Below, piece after piece: positions 57,596 to 64,000 of a DNA stretch of 64,000 nucleotides. The stretch is taken from positions 28,203,721 through 28,267,720 of the forward strand of contig CM068841.1 in assembly GCA_028554795.2 (NCBI GenBank). The letters are read 5' to 3'. Each line of letters starts with the position of its first letter. Position 1 is the stretch's first letter. Source of the stretch: Sinohyriopsis cumingii. Taxonomy: Eukaryota; Mollusca; Bivalvia; Unionida; Unionidae. The position numbers and the translations under genes are program-made. Below the pieces are notes generated by a model. It was given only the letters and a program-made list of their open reading frames with translations. It did no database searches and was not told the origin of the DNA.

Positions 57596-58550
57596 CATTT
57601 CATTATTACGTGTCACCTCATCTTTCACAAAACCATGTCCATGTTTGTTTCATGTGTACATGTTAGGTTCACTTTTTTGTTCACCTTACAAAGACCCATT
57701 TTATCCCTCTGCCCAATCCCCCAGTGAAAGGAGTTCACATATCCATTGCAGAAAAGATTTCACTGAAAAAGAGAGAGGTCTGTAATTTCATAACTGAAAC
57801 ACAAACATGATTTCTTGTATAGGAAGGTCAACAGAACAAAGGTTTGAGTTTTTCTACTACATAGTTGCTGTTTTTGAGACCACAGTTGTCGGTTTTAAAG
57901 CTTTAGATTTATTTCCATTTCTAAATGTTGTGTGTATAGTCCTTATCTTTTTTTAGGAGAACTTGTACTACTCATAGGTAGCAAATGTCAATCAGAAACG
58001 TAATACAAACTGTTAAAACAGTGTTGATTACATTCAGCTTTTAACTCACCTGTCCAAACAACCACGTGAGTTTTGGTATAGTCCTTCATGGCTCATGCAT
58101 TATCCATTCACAATTGCTATTTACATCTTTTAAACAATCTCAGAAACTGGATCAATTTGACTCAGGTTGCTGGCATGAAGCTCCTTCAAACTGGTGGTCC
58201 ATATGCCTTCAGATCTGGCCATCAGGTCTAAAATAGAAAATTTTAAAATGTCTTCTTTGAACAGAATTTTAACGAATTTAACAGAAAGTATCTTGGCATG
58301 AAAGACTTTCAAATTTGTTAAAATGATTCTAATTCAACCTCAGATATGGTTACTGTTACTAAAATTATAAAAACATTTTTAGGGCTTCTCAGAAATGACT
58401 GAATTTGACTCAAAGCATCATGGACTAAATGACTTCAATTTTTGTACAAATAAAATTGATCTACAATCAAATATGGTCACCATTAATAAAAACAGAAAAA
58501 AATTAAATTACCTTTTCTCAGTAACCACTTAACAGATTTTTACCCAATAT

Positions 58551-58810
58551 TGTTGTTGTTGTTGTTGTTGTTGTAGGGTTTAATGCCATTTTTCAGCACA
58601 CGATAGGCTACACATGGCGGCCAGTAATAATGGTGGAAGAAGAACCTGGGAAAACCCCGGTAAGAACCACCGACCCACGAGAAGCTACTGGCAAGCTTTC
58701 TCACATACCCACATTGGCCAAATCCGAGACTCAAACTGGCGCAGACAGAGGTGAGATGGCAGTGACCCATAACGGAGAGTGCTTTAGACCACTTGGCCAC
58801 TTGGGGCCGC
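58551..58810 (-). mobile_element. Leu/Ser-type SINE, near full-length copy 6
   Basis: Like copies 3 and 4 but with more changes in the head. A perfect 12-bp duplication (TTTACCCAATAT at 58539-58550 and 58811-58822) flanks it. It is inserted in the modular repeat, so it is younger than that repeat. Confidence 0.95.
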
Positions 58811-58943
58811 TTTACCCAATATGACAGAAAGCATCTTAGCATAAAATCATTTAAAGTTCATGTAAATAATGCAATCAAATATGGACACCATTTTGAGTAT
58901 AAAAACTTTCATAAGACTTCTAAGAACTGCTCATCCAAATTTG

Positions 58944-59265
58944 TGTGTGTGATTTGGATTTATAATATAGCTTTTTAAAAAACAATTGTCATATGGCCAT
59001 GATTTCTGCAGTATGGCAGTTTATAGTGATGTCTAGCACTGGGGCATCATGACTCAGACATGTAGCATTATATCCCACTCAGTCACATTATCATGACACC
59101 AGACCGACCAGTTCTAACACTAACCTTTTAATGCTGAGAGTTCCAAGTGAGGCAGCAGCTAGCGCCATTTTTGTAAGTCTTTGGTATGATTTGGCTGCGG
59201 TTTGAACCCGTAACTTCCCTCTTATGAGGCTGATGCTCTAACCACTTCGGCCACCAGAGTGGTCG
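58944..59265 (-). mobile_element. SINE family 2, copy D
   Basis: Nearly complete in minus orientation, with a short TG-type tail and the tRNA-like head (CACTTCGGCCACCAGAG). A 9-bp duplication (CCAAATTTG at 58935-58943 and 59266-59274) flanks it. Confidence 0.9.
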
Positions 59266-59934
59266 CCAAATTTGACAGAACCTAGCAAAATACATTTTGG
59301 CATGAAGATCTTTCAAATTGATACCAATTATGCTGATTCACTAATTAAATAAACTACAAAAAGAACATTCATCGATTGACTTCTCCAAAAATTTCCCCAA
59401 ATTTGGCAGAAAGCATTTTGGCTTGAAGGGCTTTTCAGTTGTAAACAAATGATGCCACTCTGCCATTAAATAAAGCTGCTGCAGCTTAAAATAGAAAATC
59501 TTTTAGTAACTTCTATAAAGCTGCTGAACAGAATTTGAAAACATCCTGCCTTGAAGGTCTTTCGCATTTATAGAAATTATGTTGTTTGGTCATCAGATAT
59601 GGTTGCTGTTAGAAAAAATTAAAAACATTTACGTAAATTTATCTATAAAAAAACACTTTGCAGAATTTGACCAACTTTGACAGAAAGCATACTGGCATAG
59701 AGACCATTTTGACAGAAAGCATACTGGCTGGCATAGAGACCTTTTTGACAGAAAGCATACTGGCATAGAGACCCTTTTGACAAATTATATTGATGTGCCA
59801 TTAAATACAAGACTTTAAATCTGGAGAAATCTTGAATGATTTATCTTCATAAAATATGCAACTCAAGAAAGAATTTCAGTAGTAAATATTATACTGATCC
59901 TTTCTTTTTTTTGTTAGACTGCTTTTGCATTTAT

Positions 59935-60165
59935 CTTTTTGGCAGATGTCAGCCAGATGAGCAAATTCTGACCCACTTAAGCCTGTTCTTGAATTTATCT
60001 GTTAGGCAGATGTCAGCCAGATGAGCAAATTCTCTGACCCACTTAAGCCTCTTCTTGAATTTATCTGTTAGGCAGATGTCAGCCAGATGAGCAAATTCTC
60101 TGACCCACTTAAGCCTTTTCTTGAATTTATCTGTTAGGCAGATGTCAGCCAGATGAGCAAATCTC
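59935..60165. repeat. Minisatellite of 64-66-bp units, about 4 copies
   Basis: The unit is GGCAGATGTCAGCCAGATGA followed by GCAAATTCTCTGACCCACTT and a TTGAATTTATCTGTTA spacer. Starts lie at 59941, 60005, 60071 and 60137. Copies are nearly identical, so the array is recent. The ORFs across it are artefacts. Confidence 0.95.
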
Positions 60166-60727
60166 ATGTAGCATTTAGTTCTGTCTCTTTTCAACTGATT
60201 CAATTATAGTCATGGTTAGTACATTCTTGTTTATTCCCCTACAGAAAAGGGAATTTTACATAGCTGCTTCATCTGCCTGAATTCATTAAAGTACCATACC
60301 ATAAATACTACTAAATACAGAGTCTTGAAAATTTACACACTCTACCATGGTTTAAGTTGTTGACTTTTTAGGCCATTACCAGCTTTGTTTTCAATTGTAT
60401 ATACAGATTTTAATGTTTTGGACTAATATCTTGTTAGCACAGTTGAGGAAAATCCACTTGAGGCAGACAATTAAAATTTGGTGTGCATCTTTGTATACAT
60501 TTGTAGATCACTGGTTCAGTTGTTCAATTTGTTCTACATTTTTGAATTATTTGGACTCTGGCTTTTTTTCTTTTATTGTTATGCAGTTGTTTGGGGGTTT
60601 AAAACAAAAATCTAGTTTTGGATTTATATTCTTACCCATAAAAATGTAGGCCATAGTAGTTTGGTTTTCTTGCTGTGGTGATAATTTGGGTTTGTAATAT
60701 AATTCCATGACATTTTTATATTTGAAG

Positions 60728-60875
60728 GGGACAGAGAGATGACATTGAGGAGGAGGATGATCAGGAGTCCTATTTTCGCTATATGGAGGAGAATCCAATG
60801 GCAGGGGTGATACAGGATGATGATGAACTGGAGATAGAGTATGACAATGATGGCAACCCTATCTATAAACAAAAA
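60728..60875 (+). CDS. DDX42: DDX42, fourth coding exon
   Basis: The acceptor TTTTATATTTGAAG is short of pyrimidines but the phase is exact: the first G completes the Lys codon from the third exon. Then 49 codons encode QRDDIEEEDDQESYFRYMEE, NPMAGVIQ and an acidic EYDNDGNPIYKQK end. This is the hallmark DDX42 block RDDIEEEDDQExYFRYMxENP. The donor is AAA/GTAAGG. The protein up to this point is about 183 residues. The helicase domains (Q motif, Walker A, DEAD box) lie downstream of the window. Confidence 0.93.
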
Positions 60876-61670
60876 GTAAGGAATCTATTCTATTCCAGGG
60901 GGCAGTAATTCCAATATTGACCTACAAGGGCAACTTAAGGAAAACAATCTATCAGTCTTTTAAAGTTGTTCATGTTTTGTTATAAAATTAGTAATCTATT
61001 CTTGATGTAGGAATTGGTACCGAATTCCCTATGTACCTCAGTTACTACTGGAGTGGAATGCATGCTGTTGTATCATTCATTCTGCACAGCATTACAAATG
61101 ATGTTAACATCTCTTATTGAATCTTCACATCATTTTATCAAAATGTCACTAAAAGTACTGAATTTTTTTCATGCATGAATTATTTAAATATAATTCATAT
61201 TGATATACAGCAGAAAACAATTCTTTCAATACATGCTGATAAAATGACTGGTCAGTTTACTTGTAACTGCCATGTTTGTTCTGAGTGCTGGAAAAGTCAA
61301 TATTTGCTACTGCAAAGAGGTCTAAGGGAGGCAGCTACATTAGGGCCAAATAGGAAAGCTGCTCACTCCTTAATAAATAAACTCTTCTGGTCTTTGTGTC
61401 ATCAAAAAGTTTATGAAAACATTTTAATCAGATGTATTACACTGTATGTTGATTCAAATGGTTTTGACACACTTTGTGCACAAAATGAATTAGTTACTTT
61501 TTGCTACATTTTATGATCCTAACCTGAAAAGTAAGGACTGTCCAACTTTGTTGATTGTTGTAGATGTTGTAAATAGTTACATATGCATTAAAAAATTTAA
61601 AATCAATATTTGTTCCTGAAAATCAGTATTTTTTGTCATAAGCAGTCAGTATTTTTGTACTTGGGGGTTT
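60876..61670. other. Start of DDX42 intron 4, nothing recognised
   Basis: A plus-strand ORF at 61175-61516 has no motif and no splice context. No repeat was identified. Confidence 0.45.
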
Positions 61671-61679
61671 ACAGCTATG

Positions 61680-62640
61680 CATATGCAGAGACAGGGCTTT
61701 TGGGAGAACAGGAAAAAAATTGTCTCTCACAAGTCCAGCAGAAGTTATATTGTTATATCCAGGAGAAGTCGCCAGACTAACCCAGCAAGGTAGCCTTTTG
61801 TACTGTGGCTACAGGTCCCACAAAGTCTAAATGAAGCATTTTGGATGAAAGATCTATAGGTACGGAGAAACAATAATGCCTAAATGCATTGCTTGATTTG
61901 ACTGCTCTAACCTCATATGCTGAAATGTGTAACAACTTCTTTTCATCTTAGGGTTATCTCTGTGTGCAGAACAAATAACCCTTCTTATAAAGGACTTTTA
62001 AGCCTGGGCTGAGATATTGACCCTTCCCTCCTTCAAAGGTACAAATATGTGAAATACGCCCTCTTTCGACTGGCATGATTCAGTTTAGGTACACTTCAAA
62101 GCCTCCACTGGGTCCTATTGTGGGTTGAAGGATCCAGGTTGGAAAGAAGTTTCACCACAAATCACTGATTGGCGATCAAAGCAGAGGCCATTGTGAATGA
62201 TATAGCCCATCATGACGGAAATGTAGACAGTTATAACCCATCATGACGGAACTGTAGACAGTTTGAGTTGATGGACAAGGCATGTCCATGGACAGGTTCT
62301 ATCTACTGTTGCTAGGACTAATTGGACGCAGCTCTAATATGAGAGGTGAATCAATGATGATCTCAAGAATTATTCAACCATGATAAAATCCACTTGAACG
62401 CAGTCCATTGCCTTCAGGTGTAACATATCAAAACTTGCCAGAAAATCAGAAATGTCATTGTTATGTAATATATCCTCTCTTCTTTGGTGATGCAACAGGT
62501 CAGAGATTGAAGAATGGTAACCTTTTATGATGAAGGAAGCTAACTTCTTCTTCCCTTCAAAAAGCCATAGTAGAAAGTTTGCTATTTGGGGTATTGGTGC
62601 CTTAAGTGCAAAAGCATATCCTTGCATGCACCCACAAAAT
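61680..62640 (-). pseudogene. DIRS-type tyrosine recombinase remnant
   Basis: On the minus strand, the ORF at 62370-62627 encodes the N-terminal helical domain with a PQIANFLLWLFEGKKKLAS block and GYHSSISDL, as in DIRS-type tyrosine recombinases. Farther on, near 61905-61930, there is a YEVRA segment like the HxxR motif, with the His changed to Tyr. Frames shift and stop between them. The enzyme would insert circular DNA copies. It is inactive here. Confidence 0.6.
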
Positions 62641-64000
62641 TCTTCTCTTCATTTCACACACTTTCCGAGTTAATCACCCTTCTCATCTGAGTGATTCTTT
62701 CCACTACTTGTTGTGAGAACTGCTTGTTAATGAGGGCTTATTTAATATGATATAAACATGAAGGTTCAAATAATTTTCTGGATTTGGATGAAACTGTTAT
62801 CATTGAGGTTGTTTGAACAGTTGAGGAAATCATACTATTTTCCTTGGAATTTCAATAGCTAGATTTATCTGGTCCTTTATCCATGATTTGCCCACTAGAT
62901 GGGAATAGTCAAGATAAGGCAGCACTCCAGTTCTCTTGCCTTTTGCAGACTGTCTGGAATCATGCTCTGGAGGATAAGTGATTGGGTTTAAATGATTCTG
63001 TGTGTGGAAAGAGTGTCAACTACCAAGGCCTTTTGATCCATGAGTGGGAAAACAAAGGTTGGGAGTTTTGTGTTTTACCTTGTTGCAAATAAATCCAGTA
63101 GTCAGTCCCAACAGGTATAGATATGACTAAAAACTGAGTGATGAAGCGACTGTTGTTGTGGTGTTAGTTTATTCCGTCATGAAAGAAATTCCACTGATAC
63201 ATTTAGTCTGCCAGGAATATGATGAACTTGTGCATGGATTTGTTGCTGATGTCACCACATTAGAAAATTCCAAACAAGGGATTTGGTTCCTTCTTGCCTT
63301 CTAAGATAATTCACAGTGGAATTGTCTGATAAAATGAGTATGCTCTTTTTAAAAAAAAAAAAGTTTCTCCTTCCACCAATGAAATGTTTTCAGTATGGCC
63401 TTCATCTCTAGGATATTGATATGAAGGGATCAAAGGAGATGGGCACCCCAGACCACTCTACTTGCATCCAAACAAATTATTATCTTTGGAAGCTGGACCT
63501 TAGGAAACATCCACCCTAAGACAAGTGAGGCTTTCCCATTTACTGAGATGTGACCTCATATGAGAAGAGACTGGTATTGTTTATTCCAATGGGCAAAGTT
63601 TTTTAAATCTCCATGGGGACAACAGTATCATTTGTAATGGTATCACAAAATTCACAAAATGTATTGCCATTGTTGAATTGATTTTTAGTGCATATTCCTG
63701 TCTAAGACATACTCAGTTCAGATGGGCTTTGAACTCTAAACCCAAATGGGTGAAATATTGGATATTTCCTTTGCGACAAGTAATCCATGACTGGGAAGGA
63801 GTGTAACAAGAGATTTCATGTCTTGATGTAAAATACAATTCATTTGGAATTTTGAAGTATGTCATCCACACACTTGGAATGCCTAGAATTGGTATGAACT
63901 GGACTTTGGGACAGAGAATAGTTCTGAGTAAAAGCCCTGTGATTTTAGGCTGTGCACAGTATTGTCCATTTTTGGAAAAGATTGTTTATCTCTTACTGCA
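62640..64000 (-). pseudogene. DIRS-type reverse transcriptase end and RNase H remnant
   Basis: RNase H landmarks appear on the minus strand in shifting frames: ICLDASRVVWGAHLL near 63440-63475, SLHINILEMKAILKTFHWW near 63375-63435, SDNSTV near 63313-63335 and VHHIPGRLN near 63200-63225. The RT part would continue past the right edge, and the 63600-64000 region looks like its thumb and linker. The gene order RT, RNase H, then recombinase on one strand is that of DIRS elements. Several frameshifts and stops are present. Confidence 0.65.

Larger units (their letters stand above)
58030..59840. repeat. Diverged modular repeat block in DDX42 intron 3
   Basis: Modules of ~120-200 bp share TTTGACAGAAAGCATCTTGGCATGA, AAGACTTTCAAATT and ATATGGTTACTGTTA landmarks (for example at 58280, 59280, 59405, 59690 and 59745). 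At 59700-59785 a short ~35-bp piece is present three times. Two SINEs have inserted into it. Confidence 0.65.

Noticed and set aside
59941-60165. CRISPR-like regular spacing of repeats
   Set aside because: The units are contiguous 64-66-bp tandem copies without unique spacers, in a eukaryotic intron.
59949-60203. 84-residue minus-strand repeat protein
   Set aside because: It is produced by the 66-bp minisatellite, whose unit is a multiple of three.
61175-61516. 113-residue ORF as a further DDX42 exon
   Set aside because: The peptide does not resemble the region expected after the fourth exon, and no acceptor in the right phase was found.

Overview
The window is eukaryotic nuclear DNA, AT-rich and repeat-dense, most likely from a marine invertebrate, with mollusc or another lophotrochozoan as the best guess. 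The basis is GT-AG introns with phase-consistent exons, an intact metazoan-type tRNA-Leu, the N-terminal exons of the splicing helicase DDX42, two tRNA-derived SINE families, and a mix of Ty3/gypsy, DIRS, hAT, pogo/mariner-like, CMC-like and Polinton-like elements. Species identity is inference. Operons and bacterial ribosome-binding sites do not apply.

Layout. 1-7.4 kb is a decayed Polinton/adintovirus-like element. It has a broken adenain-like protease, several short broken putative virion genes, a tandem-repeat block, an intact minus-strand HNH endonuclease ORF, a small zinc-ribbon ORF and a broken family-B DNA polymerase. 7.5-13 kb holds 5'-truncated SINEs with clean target-site duplications, an LTR-like repeat and a foldback-like inverted repeat built of ~26-bp units with a SINE in one arm. 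14.9-16.7 kb carries a second, older polymerase-like remnant and small ORFs. 19.8-30.3 kb on the minus strand holds a previously unmarked multi-exon gene of unknown function: six exons were reconstructed, with start codon, stop codon and matching phases, and at least one internal exon was not found.

31.3-37.4 kb is a SINE and a decayed Ty3/gypsy retrotransposon with 222-bp LTRs. Its integrase is interrupted by a SINE, and its 3' LTR is followed by a second primer-binding site and leader. 38.3 kb is tRNA-Leu(UAG). 39172-41571 is an apparently intact 2.4-kb DNA transposon (CACTGG ends, TTA target duplication) with a 562-residue transposase-like ORF. From 45.0 kb to the right edge runs the plus-strand DDX42 gene: four coding exons give about 183 residues of its acidic N-terminal extension, and the helicase core lies beyond the window. 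Its introns are crowded with hAT and pogo-like elements, minisatellites, SINEs, an LTR-like repeat and, at 61.7-64.0 kb, an antisense DIRS-type element with RNase H and tyrosine-recombinase remnants.

Only DDX42, the unnamed minus-strand gene and the tRNA look like host genes. Everything else is mobile or repeat DNA in various stages of decay. All homology calls come from reading motifs and were not checked against databases.
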